From: Gemmataceae bacterium
Lineage (GTDB): Bacteria; Planctomycetota; Planctomycetia; Gemmatales; Gemmataceae
DNA: 32,141 nucleotides
Reading direction: 5' to 3'
Assembly: GCA_009692065.1 (NCBI GenBank)
Contig: SHZY01000063.1
Coordinates: forward strand, 1 to 32,141
Each line of letters starts with the position of its first letter. The first letter of the stretch is position 1. Below the pieces are notes generated by a model. That model was given only the letters and a program-made list of their open reading frames with translations. It was not told the origin of the DNA and searched no databases. Both the position numbers and the translations under genes were made by a program. This document shows positions 15,992 through 23,314 of this stretch, piece after piece.

Positions 15992-17551
15992 ATGGACCTC
16001 AGCGCACACGGATTGGTGAATCTGGGGGCCGTGCACGCCCAGCTCGCGCCGGCACACTGGATCGAGATGGCCCTGGCCCGCAAGGAGGGCGTTCTCGCCG
16101 CTAGCGGGGTGTTTGTCGCTGTCACCACCCCCTACACCGGCCGGGCGGCCAAGGACAAGTACATCGTTCGCCGGCCTGGCAACGAAACGCAACTCGCCTT
16201 CGGGTCAGTCAATCAGCCGATGGATCCCGTCAACTTCGAGCGGCTCTGGAGCCGCGCCCAAACACACTATCAGAAGCGCGAAACCTTCGTCTTCGACGGC
16301 TGGGCCTGTGCCGATCCGACGTATCGCATCGGCGTGCGCGTGATCAGCGAGAACGCCTGGCACGCGATGTTCGCACAGTGCCTCTTGCGCCGGCCCAGCC
16401 CCGGCGAGCCGATCGCGCCCGAACTCGTGATCCTGCACGCCCCGAGCCTGAAGCTGGACCCGGCCCGCGATCAAACCCGCTCCGACATCGCTGTCATCCT
16501 TGACATGGAGGGGCATCGCGTCCTGATCGCCGGCACCGCCTACGCCGGCGAGATTAAGAAGTCGGTCTTCACCTACCTCAACTACTGGATGCCGACGCGC
16601 AACGTCTTTCCGATGCACTGTTCCGCGACGGTGGGCAGCGCCGGGGACACGGCTTTGCTCTTCGGTCTGTCGGGCACTGGCAAGACGACGCTTTCCGCCG
16701 ACCCGGAGCGCAAGCTCATCGGCGACGACGAGCACGGCTGGTCGGCGCAAGGCGTCTTCAACTTCGAAGGCGGCTGCTACGCCAAGTGCATCAAGCTCTC
16801 GCAGAGCGGCGAGCCGCAGATCTGGAACGCGATACGCTTCGGCAGCATTCTTGAGAACGTGGTGCTCGACGAGCAAACGCGCGTGCCGAACTTTGACGAC
16901 GCGACTCTCACCGAGAACACGCGGGCCGCTTATCCGCTGGACTTGATCGACAACATTGAGCCGACGTCGGTCGGCGGACATCCTGCCAATCTGCTGTTTT
17001 TGGCATGCGACGCCTTCGGCATCCTTCCGCCGCTATCGAAACTGACTCCGGCGCAGGCGCAGTATCACTTTCTGTCAGGCTACACGGCAAAGATCGGCGG
17101 CACCGAAGCGGGCGTCAAGGAGCCGACGGCGACGTTCAGCAGTTGCTTTGGGGCCCCGTTCTTGCCGAGGCCGGCGGTCGAATACGCCAAGCTGCTTGAG
17201 CAGCGCATTGCCGCGCATGGTGCCCCGGTGTGGCTCGTCAATACCGGCTGGACGGGCGGTCCCTACGGCGTGGGCCGACGGTTCCCGCTCGACCTGACCC
17301 GCCGCCTGGTGCGTGCCGCGCTGTCGGGTGAACTGTCCGCCGCAACATTTGCCCCGGATCCGGTCTTCGGCTTCTCGGTGCCGACGGCGTGCCCCGGCGT
17401 GCCGACGCAGTTGTTGCAGCCGTGCGGCGCCTGGACCGACGGCGCCGCCTACGACAGGCAGGCGCGGCAACTCGTGGAGCTGTTCCAGAAGAACTTCAAG
17501 ACGTACGAAGGGCAGGCGAGCGCGGACGTGAAGGCGGCGGGGCCGCGGTAG
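15992..17551 (+). CDS. pckA: phosphoenolpyruvate carboxykinase (ATP)
   Basis: The product is 519 residues, close to the usual length. The ATP-binding loop GLSGTGKTTLS lies at 225-235, the metal site DDEHGW at 245-250, and the substrate region has Arg/Tyr residues around RAAKDKYIVR (51-60). It converts oxaloacetate and ATP to phosphoenolpyruvate and CO2, the entry step of gluconeogenesis, in the cytoplasm. AAGGA about nine bases before ATG 15992 fixes the start. It is followed by a 24-bp hairpin and the glycosyltransferase gene. A kinetic preference cannot be read, but the motifs are those of the ATP and not the GTP enzyme. Confidence 0.95.
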   Translation: MDLSAHGLVNLGAVHAQLAPAHWIEMALARKEGVLAASGVFVAVTTPYTGRAAKDKYIVRRPGNETQLAFGSVNQPMDPVNFERLWSRAQTHYQKRETFVFDGWACADPTYRIGVRVISENAWHAMFAQCLLRRPSPGEPIAPELVILHAPSLKLDPARDQTRSDIAVILDMEGHRVLIAGTAYAGEIKKSVFTYLNYWMPTRNVFPMHCSATVGSAGDTALLFGLSGTGKTTLSADPERKLIGDDEHGWSAQGVFNFEGGCYAKCIKLSQSGEPQIWNAIRFGSILENVVLDEQTRVPNFDDATLTENTRAAYPLDLIDNIEPTSVGGHPANLLFLACDAFGILPPLSKLTPAQAQYHFLSGYTAKIGGTEAGVKEPTATFSSCFGAPFLPRPAVEYAKLLEQRIAAHGAPVWLVNTGWTGGPYGVGRRFPLDLTRRLVRAALSGELSAATFAPDPVFGFSVPTACPGVPTQLLQPCGAWTDGAAYDRQARQLVELFQKNFKTYEGQASADVKAAGPR

Positions 17552-17563
17552 TGCATTGTCTTT

Positions 17564-17625
17564 ACGAGCTGGAAGCGTGAGCGACGGTATGAGGCCAGGA
17601 TCCGTCGCTCACGCTTCCGGCTCGT
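17564..17625. repeat. 24-bp hairpin (GAGCCGGAAGCG family, copy 2)
   Basis: Arms 17564-17587 and 17602-17625 pair over 24 bases with one mismatch and a 14-base loop. The arms match those at 11083-11140 almost base for base. It starts 13 bases after the pckA stop and could serve as its terminator. Confidence 0.85.
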
Positions 17626-17775
17626 CAAGCATGCCGGGCTTGGACTGCCCTTGAATGTTTGCCCCCGCGCCGGCATACTGGCTGCGATTATTGGCCACGC
17701 CGCAAGCCGCTTCCTTTGCCCAACCTGCCCGGCTGGCCAAATCACACCAACATGGGAAACCTAGGCGGAGAACGC

Positions 17776-18618
17776 ATGACCGCAATCTTGAAACTCCCGC
17801 AAGTGCCGGACGATCCTTCCATCGCGGCGTTGGCCCAGCAGTTAGCCGCGTATCCGGACAATCGCGATCTGCTCCTGCGCCACCTTCTGGGCGAGCAGGC
17901 GTGCCGACAGCTTGGCATCTATCCGATTCCGGAGGGCTTCAAGGTCTCCGTCGTCATCCCCGTTTACAACGAGAAACAATGGGTGCGAGAATTGGTACAG
18001 CGCGTCCAGAACGTGCCGGTGCCCAAGGAGATCATCCTCGTCGATGATTGCTCCACCGATGGCACCCGCGACATTCTCCAGGAGCTGGAAGCGGAAGGCT
18101 GCAAGGTTGTCTATCAAGAAAAGAACCAGGGCAAGGGCGCCGCCCTCCGCACCGGCTTTCAGCACGCAACCGGCGATGTCATCATCGTGCAGGACGCCGA
18201 CCTCGAATACGATCCGGCCGAGTATCCCAAGCTGATTCAGCCGATCCTCGAAGGCAAGGCCGACGTCGTCTACGGATCCCGCTTCATCGGCGACGCCCAT
18301 CGCGTCCTCTACTTTTGGCACTCCATCGCCAACGGCATTCTGACCACCACGTCGAACATCTTCACCAACCTGAACCTCACCGACATGGAGACCTGCTACA
18401 AGGTCTTTCGTCGCGAGGTGCTCGATGGCATGGTGCTCAAATCGAACCGGTTCGGCTTCGAGCCGGAGTTCACGGCGAAGATCGCCAAGAAGAAGCTGCG
18501 CATCTTTGAAATCCCGATCAGCTACTCGGGCCGAACCTACGAAGAAGGCAAGAAGATCGGCCTGAAGGACGCGATCCAGGCGATGTTTTGCATTGTGCGG
18601 TACTGGTTGGCAAATTAG
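17776..18618 (+). CDS. family 2 glycosyltransferase, polyprenyl-phosphate sugar transferase-like
   Basis: The product is 280 residues. The GT-A fold is clear: [10 protein letters not shown] (58-66), DDCSTDGT (90-97), [12 protein letters not shown] (117-128) and the metal-binding DAD at 140-142, then DVVYGSRF. It resembles dolichol-phosphate mannose/undecaprenyl-phosphate sugar transferases that make lipid-linked sugars at the inner face of the membrane. There are no strong membrane helices, so it is peripheral. A helical segment of about 55 residues precedes the domain. ATG 17776 follows a GGCGGAG ribosome site; two earlier in-frame starts are weaker. The stop codon TAG lies at the first base of the repeat at 18619. 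Confidence 0.88.
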   Translation: MTAILKLPQVPDDPSIAALAQQLAAYPDNRDLLLRHLLGEQACRQLGIYPIPEGFKVSVVIPVYNEKQWVRELVQRVQNVPVPKEIILVDDCSTDGTRDILQELEAEGCKVVYQEKNQGKGAALRTGFQHATGDVIIVQDADLEYDPAEYPKLIQPILEGKADVVYGSRFIGDAHRVLYFWHSIANGILTTTSNIFTNLNLTDMETCYKVFRREVLDGMVLKSNRFGFEPEFTAKIAKKKLRIFEIPISYSGRTYEEGKKIGLKDAIQAMFCIVRYWLAN

Positions 18619-18700
18619 TCAGTAGTCAGTAGTCAGTGGTCCGTAGTCAGTGGTCAGAAATTGCCCGATTACTGGCTACGGACTACTGACTATGGACCAC
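18619..18700. repeat. imperfect inverted repeat, AGTAGTCAGTGGTC family, second copy
   Basis: Direct AGTAGTCAGT/AGTGGTC units run from the GT2 stop codon to about 18656 and are matched, with several mismatches, by the inverse units from about 18666 to 18700. The family is that of 15805-15944. The next gene's ribosome site (GGAGGG, 18701) follows at once. Confidence 0.7.
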
Positions 18701-18715
18701 GGAGGGTCCTCCCCC

Positions 18716-21700
18716 ATGCGCTCGATCCCTTTCATCTTGGCCCTATCCCTATCGATCATCCCGCGCGCCGGAGCCAGCGATCTGCGGCACCTCGAAGACG
18801 CATCTCTGCGTTCCGTCTTCTTCATCGATCACAAGGAAGGCTGGGTCGTCGGCGACGAAGGCCTGATCCTCCACACCCTCAACGGCGGCAAATCGTGGGA
18901 GCGCCAGCAAACCGGCGTGCGCGGCTCCCTGCGCTCGGTTCACTTCCTCACGCCGGATGTCGGCTGGGTGGTGGGCCGCGAGGAGTTGCCGTACGGAATG
19001 TCGAGCGCCGGCATCGTCTTGTTCACCGACGATGGCGGGCTGACGTGGAAACGCCAGTTGCCAAATGCGTTACCGGGCTTGAATCAGGTGCGCTTCGTCG
19101 ATGCGAAAACCGGGTTCCTGTTCGGCGACGGCAGCGAGCAGTTCCCGTTCGGCGTCTTCAAGACAACCGACTCGGGCCGCAGCTGGGAGCCGATCCCCGG
19201 GCCGCGCACCACCTCGTGGCTGGCAGGCGATTTCTACGACGGCAACTCGGGAATTCTCGCCGGCGCCTGGAGCCGACTCGCAATCATTCGCAAGGACAAG
19301 GCGGTCGATGAACGCGTCAGCGGCGTCCTCGGCGGCGCGTGGAGCCAACTCGCCGCCGCGGATCGATCCAAGGCCTCGCTGGCCGATCACGCCGATTGGC
19401 TGGTCGGCCGCGACATCACGGCCTTGCAAATCCTCGGCAAGAAGACCCTCGCGGTGGGGCAAGGCGGGCTGGTGTTGAGCAGCGTCAGCGGCGGGTCGGC
19501 GTGGGGATTGCCGGAGAAGTTGCTGCCGACCGATGTGCTTGCCAATCTTGATTTCCACGCGCTGGCCTCCGTGAAGGACAAGGTGTGGATCGTCGGCCGG
19601 CCTGGTTCGGTCGTCTTGCACAGCAGTGATGGCGGCGCGAACTGGAGCCTCAACAAGACCGGGCAGCGGCTCCCGCTGCACGGCGTCTTCTTCTTCGACG
19701 AAAAGCACGGCTGGGCCGTCGGCGATGCGGGCACGATCCTGCAATCGCTCGACGGCGGCAAGAGCTGGACGACGCTGCACCAGGCCGGCAAGCGCGCCGC
19801 GGCGATGGCGATTCATTCACTGAACAAGAACGCGCCGGTCGATACGATAACGTATCTCGGCGCTGCTGAGGGATACCTGACGACAGCGCTGCGGATCACT
19901 GCACCGGACGCGCAGACAATCGCCTGGGGCCGCGACAAGGCCGCGCGCCGCTACGCCGCGGCCATGCGCGCCGCCGGCGCGCTGACGGGCGAAACACTCT
20001 GGCATTTCCCGATGCCTCAGCATCTGGAAGGTTGCGACAAGAAAACCATCCTCGCGCACTGGAACCAACTTCACGCCAACCGCGCCGAGGAGGAGCTGAT
20101 CCGCCAGCTCGTCCTGTCGCTGCGCACCTGGCGGCCGACCGCTGTCATTACCGAGCATCCGGATAGCAAGACGCCGCTCTCGTCGCTGTTGGGTGAGGCG
20201 GTACAGGAGGCGGTTCTCCGCGCCGGGGACGCCAATGCGTTTCCCGAACAGATCGCCGAGCTCGGTTTGACGGCGTGGGCGGTGCACCGAGTCTATTGCG
20301 AAGTACTTCCGGAGCTTGGTCCGTTGTTTAGGGGGGTGATCCCGTGCTCTGTGCTCGACAACGACCAGCCCAACCAGCGATTGCAAGGGACGGCGCGCGA
20401 GTACGCCGTCGCGGCGCATGCGCTGCTAGTTGATCGCTTCATGACGTTGCCGAAAGAACGTGCCTACCAACAGCGCGGAGGCAGTAACCAGTCCAAGTTA
20501 AATGCGCTACTGTCGGACTCCGACGGGAAGGTCGGCGAATCGAAACGCGAGGTCAAGCTCGACGCCCAGACCGACGTCAAGCTGATGCGAGACCTGCAAG
20601 ACCGCCGGACGGTCATCGAAATGGCGGAGAACCTCGACGATCCGGCGCGCACGCTGTCGCTGTTGCCGATCGCGCTCGACAAGCTGCCGGAGGGACATGC
20701 AGCCGCCGCGGCCTTCACGATCGCGGGGCGTTATGCCGAGCGCGGGCAGTGGTATTTCGCACAGGAAATGTACTTGTACCTGGTGGACCGCTTCCCGGAC
20801 CATCCGCTGTCGGCGGAAGGCTACCGCTGGCTGATTCGCCTGAACACTTCAAGCGAAGCCCGCCGCCGGCATGAACTCAAGCATTTCGCAGTCGCCGAGC
20901 CGATCGGGGTCGCCAAGAAGGGCAGCTTGATCGCCCCGAAGGAAAAGATCATCCGCACCGGCTTCATCGATCTGACCTCGAACATCGAAATTCTGGAAAA
21001 GAGCGGCATCCGTGACTGGAACAAGGGTGCCCACGAATTGATGAAACGCCTCAGTGGTTACGGGTCGATCTACAGCTTCGATCCAGCCACGCAGTTCTGC
21101 CTGCAATCGGCCAAGCGCCAGCTCGGCGAAGTCGGCGCGTCGAATAGCTCGCTCGACAAGTTCCGCAAGTTCGTGCCAAGCGGCCCCTGGCATGATGCCG
21201 CCAAAGCCGAATTGTGGCTGACCGAGCCCGGCCCGAATGCGCCACGCCGATTGTCGCGCGCTCGCTACACCGAAGTGCGCCCCTATCTCGACGGCAAACT
21301 CGACGACCCGTGCTGGCAGGGAGCCAAGCCGATGGTGCTCGATAACGCCGTCGGCGACTCCACGAAGGATCACGCCACCGAGGCGATGTTTGCGTTCGAT
21401 CAGGAGTTTCTCTACATCGCCCTGCGCTGTACGCACCCGGCCGGCAAGCAAGTCGCGCCGTTGAATCCGCGGTCGCGCGACGCTGACATGGAGCCGTATG
21501 ATCGCGTCAGCATTCTCTTCGATCTCGACCGCGACTATTCGACGTACTATCACCTGGAAGTCGATCAGCGCGGCTGCGTGCGCGACCGCTGCTCGGGCGA
21601 CAAGAGCTGGAACCCGCGCTGGTTCGTTGCCGTCCACAGCACGGACACGAATTGGCAGATCGAAGCGGCGATTCCGTTAAGCGAATTGACAAACGGCCGC

Positions 21701-21862
21701 ATCACGCAAGGCACCGCCTGGGCGTTCAATGTCGTCCGCACCATGCCCGGCCGCGGCGTGCAAAGCTGGTCGTTGCCCGCGGATGTCGAGCCTCGCCCGG
21801 AGGGGATGAGCTTGCTCCTGTTCCAGACCGGTGCCGCGCGGCCGATGGTGAAGGAGCCGTGA
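18716..21862 (+). CDS. giant exported protein: YCF48-like propeller, PIG-L-like domain, CBM9-like domain
   Basis: The product is 1048 residues. Residues 1-20 form a signal peptide. About 25-360 is a propeller of YCF48/HCF136 type; GWVVGDEGLILHTLNGGKSW, GWAVGDAGTILQSLDGGKSW and similar blades recur. About 360-530 resembles the PIG-L/LmbE deacetylase fold (RPTAVITEHPD, then GEAVQEAVLRAGDA), but the expected HPDDE metal motif is replaced by IHSLN (367-370 region), so catalysis is probably lost. About 530-840 is helical. About 850-1045 is a beta sandwich like family 9 carbohydrate-binding modules (PYLDGKLDDPCW, then AMFAFDQEFLYIALRC). GGAGGG nine bases before ATG 18716 fixes the start. A wall- or sugar-linked role outside the cytoplasm is inferred. 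Confidence 0.8.
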   Translation: MRSIPFILALSLSIIPRAGASDLRHLEDASLRSVFFIDHKEGWVVGDEGLILHTLNGGKSWERQQTGVRGSLRSVHFLTPDVGWVVGREELPYGMSSAGIVLFTDDGGLTWKRQLPNALPGLNQVRFVDAKTGFLFGDGSEQFPFGVFKTTDSGRSWEPIPGPRTTSWLAGDFYDGNSGILAGAWSRLAIIRKDKAVDERVSGVLGGAWSQLAAADRSKASLADHADWLVGRDITALQILGKKTLAVGQGGLVLSSVSGGSAWGLPEKLLPTDVLANLDFHALASVKDKVWIVGRPGSVVLHSSDGGANWSLNKTGQRLPLHGVFFFDEKHGWAVGDAGTILQSLDGGKSWTTLHQAGKRAAAMAIHSLNKNAPVDTITYLGAAEGYLTTALRITAPDAQTIAWGRDKAARRYAAAMRAAGALTGETLWHFPMPQHLEGCDKKTILAHWNQLHANRAEEELIRQLVLSLRTWRPTAVITEHPDSKTPLSSLLGEAVQEAVLRAGDANAFPEQIAELGLTAWAVHRVYCEVLPELGPLFRGVIPCSVLDNDQPNQRLQGTAREYAVAAHALLVDRFMTLPKERAYQQRGGSNQSKLNALLSDSDGKVGESKREVKLDAQTDVKLMRDLQDRRTVIEMAENLDDPARTLSLLPIALDKLPEGHAAAAAFTIAGRYAERGQWYFAQEMYLYLVDRFPDHPLSAEGYRWLIRLNTSSEARRRHELKHFAVAEPIGVAKKGSLIAPKEKIIRTGFIDLTSNIEILEKSGIRDWNKGAHELMKRLSGYGSIYSFDPATQFCLQSAKRQLGEVGASNSSLDKFRKFVPSGPWHDAAKAELWLTEPGPNAPRRLSRARYTEVRPYLDGKLDDPCWQGAKPMVLDNAVGDSTKDHATEAMFAFDQEFLYIALRCTHPAGKQVAPLNPRSRDADMEPYDRVSILFDLDRDYSTYYHLEVDQRGCVRDRCSGDKSWNPRWFVAVHSTDTNWQIEAAIPLSELTNGRITQGTAWAFNVVRTMPGRGVQSWSLPADVEPRPEGMSLLLFQTGAARPMVKEP

Positions 21863-21866
21863 GAGC

Positions 21867-22547
21867 TCATTTCTTGTCCTTGTCCTTGCGAGGCTCAAGA
21901 AGTTGCATTGGGCCGGGACGTTCAATTCGAAACCGCGAAATATAGAGCCGGATTGTCAGCTCTCGCTGTCGTCGTTCGAGCGCAACCAAATAGGCTGCAA
22001 GTGAATAGCAGGTGATCGGATCGATCAGGTTGACGAACCGGGACAAGCCGTGCTCCAAGCCATCAAGGCGTTCCTTCGCTTCCACGGCCAAACGAAGATC
22101 TGGCGCACGATCAATCTCCAGAGCGTTGAGCAAGCGAGTCAAGGCGTGGCGGGTGCGGACGATTTTACCGTTTTTCGCGTCCGAGAGCTTGGCCAATTCC
22201 TCGCGTTTGTGGATCAAAAACGGCAGTTGTGGGGCGTTTGCAAATTCCTTCTCGGTGGCGGCCAGACCTTCGTTCACCTCCGCCACCACCTTCAGAATCT
22301 GCTCCACGCGCAGGCCGGCGATGTCCAGGTGCTCCTTGCGCTCGATACGCCCGAATTGTTCGCGAAGCAGGACCTGAGCATCCCCAAGGCGACGCAAATG
22401 CGCTTGTAGCTTCTCCGCGTGATGTTCTTCGCGCTCCAGAAAAGCATCCCAGGCCTTGCGCTCGTGCACTTGTTGTTGGACCATTGCCGCGGCTCGTGCG
22501 GGACCTGTGTTGGCGAGCAGGCAAAGTCCAGCGAATAATTCGAGCAT
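21867..22547 (-). CDS. exported coiled-coil protein of unknown function
   Basis: The product is 226 residues. An N-terminal hydrophobic stretch (MLELFAGLCLLANTGPARA) looks like a signal peptide. The rest is almost wholly helical, rich in Glu/Lys/Arg/Leu with heptad-like spacing (about 30-140), and ends in a charged tail, EPRKDKDKK. I recognise no family. GGAGG nine bases before ATG 22547 supports the start. The stop lies four bases from the converging stop of the giant propeller gene. It follows the toxin gene by 46 bases and may be transcribed with it. Confidence 0.6.
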   Translation of the reverse strand: MLELFAGLCLLANTGPARAAAMVQQQVHERKAWDAFLEREEHHAEKLQAHLRRLGDAQVLLREQFGRIERKEHLDIAGLRVEQILKVVAEVNEGLAATEKEFANAPQLPFLIHKREELAKLSDAKNGKIVRTRHALTRLLNALEIDRAPDLRLAVEAKERLDGLEHGLSRFVNLIDPITCYSLAAYLVALERRQRELTIRLYISRFRIERPGPMQLLEPRKDKDKK

Positions 22548-22593
22548 GGGAAGCCTCCTTGCTGATGGAGACGATCTGGGGGGCGACTAATAA

Positions 22594-22941
22594 CTACGGA
22601 TACGGCGTGATCGCGATGATGGTGATTTCTTTTTTGCCTGGCCCGTAGCACCAGAAGACGCGATAAGCGCCCGGTGTCTGGTTTTGTGCGTACGCTTCGA
22701 ACACTTTCTGCGCGGGATCGTAAAGGTTGTCGATCGCCGGGTAAACGTGCGTCTGCAAGCTCGGGTGTTTCGGGTTGCTGCTCAGAAGTGATAACGCCTT
22801 GTGGACTTGTTTGAACAGTCCTTCTTGCTTGGTCGACTTCTTCTTTCCTTTCACCGACCGCGTCTTGACAATTTCTTTCGCCTCCGCTTTCAGCTCGTCG
22901 TAGGTTTCCTTGGCGGCATCCAGCCATTTGAGCGAGAACAT
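22594..22941 (-). CDS. ParE/RelE-type toxin of a toxin-antitoxin pair
   Basis: The product is 115 residues. It begins MFSLKWLDAAKETYDEL and ends GAYRVFWCYGPGKKEITIIA, the usual first and last strands of the RelE/ParE fold. A Lys-rich insert (about 28-45) is longer than in many members. RelE proteins cut mRNA on the ribosome and ParE proteins poison gyrase; the sequence alone does not choose between them. ATG 22941 matches the family start; a GTG at 22962, right after the antitoxin stop, is the alternative. The tight coupling to the upstream gene is typical of a type II pair. Confidence 0.75.
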   Translation of the reverse strand: MFSLKWLDAAKETYDELKAEAKEIVKTRSVKGKKKSTKQEGLFKQVHKALSLLSSNPKHPSLQTHVYPAIDNLYDPAQKVFEAYAQNQTPGAYRVFWCYGPGKKEITIIAITPYP

Positions 22942-22962
22942 GGCGCAAGCCTTTCGGAGCAC

Positions 22963-23232
22963 TCAATCACCGAGCTGGTCGGCCAACGCGGCATCCGCGG
23001 CGAGATCCGGCGGGTTCTTGGCGAACCGGCCTTCGCGTGCCTGCTTGAGTCCTTCGCGCACGCGCCGCAAGGCTTCGGGATTCTCATAAAGCCAGGCCTC
23101 ACATTCCGGGATTGCGACGGCCGGCGTGATGACGATATGATTCGGGTCGGAATCATCAATGATGACCATGCGGCCCGCCAGGCGATTACCCAGCATCAAC
23201 CGGCCTTTGCCGTCCACGAGTTTCGTAGTCAT
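22963..23232 (-). CDS. antitoxin with AbrB-like N-terminus
   Basis: The product is 89 residues. The first 40 (KLVDGKGRLMLGNRLAG, then HIVITPAVAIPECEAWL) fit a swapped-hairpin AbrB/SpoVT-like DNA-binding domain; the tail (ALRRVREGLKQAREGR, then NPPDLAADAALADQLGD) is the acidic, toxin-binding kind. It should bind its toxin and repress its own promoter. It precedes the toxin, as in most type II systems. ATG 23232 has AAGG about 11 bases upstream. A dyad at 23292-23306 beside a likely promoter is the candidate operator. Confidence 0.7.
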   Translation of the reverse strand: MTTKLVDGKGRLMLGNRLAGRMVIIDDSDPNHIVITPAVAIPECEAWLYENPEALRRVREGLKQAREGRFAKNPPDLAADAALADQLGD

Positions 23233-23262
23233 GATGTTCACCTTGGGTTTTCTAATGAGTTG

Positions 23263-23306
23263 ATTCTGCGCCAGATGTGGGCTATTCACAAGTGGGAAAT
23301 TCCCAC
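23263..23306 (-). promoter_or_regulatory. candidate promoter and operator of the toxin-antitoxin operon
   Basis: GTGGGAA-A-TTCCCAC at 23292-23306 is a perfect 7-bp dyad around one base. Directly downstream on the minus strand, TTGTGA (23291-23286) and CAGAAT (23268-23263) have the 17-base spacing of a sigma-70-type promoter, with modest matches to consensus. The antitoxin start is at 23232. The dyad touches the -35 element, as a repressor site would. Confidence 0.45.
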
Positions 23307-23314
23307 GCAACCGC

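Noticed and set aside
18716-19816. The YCF48-like propeller as evidence of photosynthesis
   Set aside because: The fold is widespread in non-photosynthetic bacteria, and nothing else in the window is photosynthetic.
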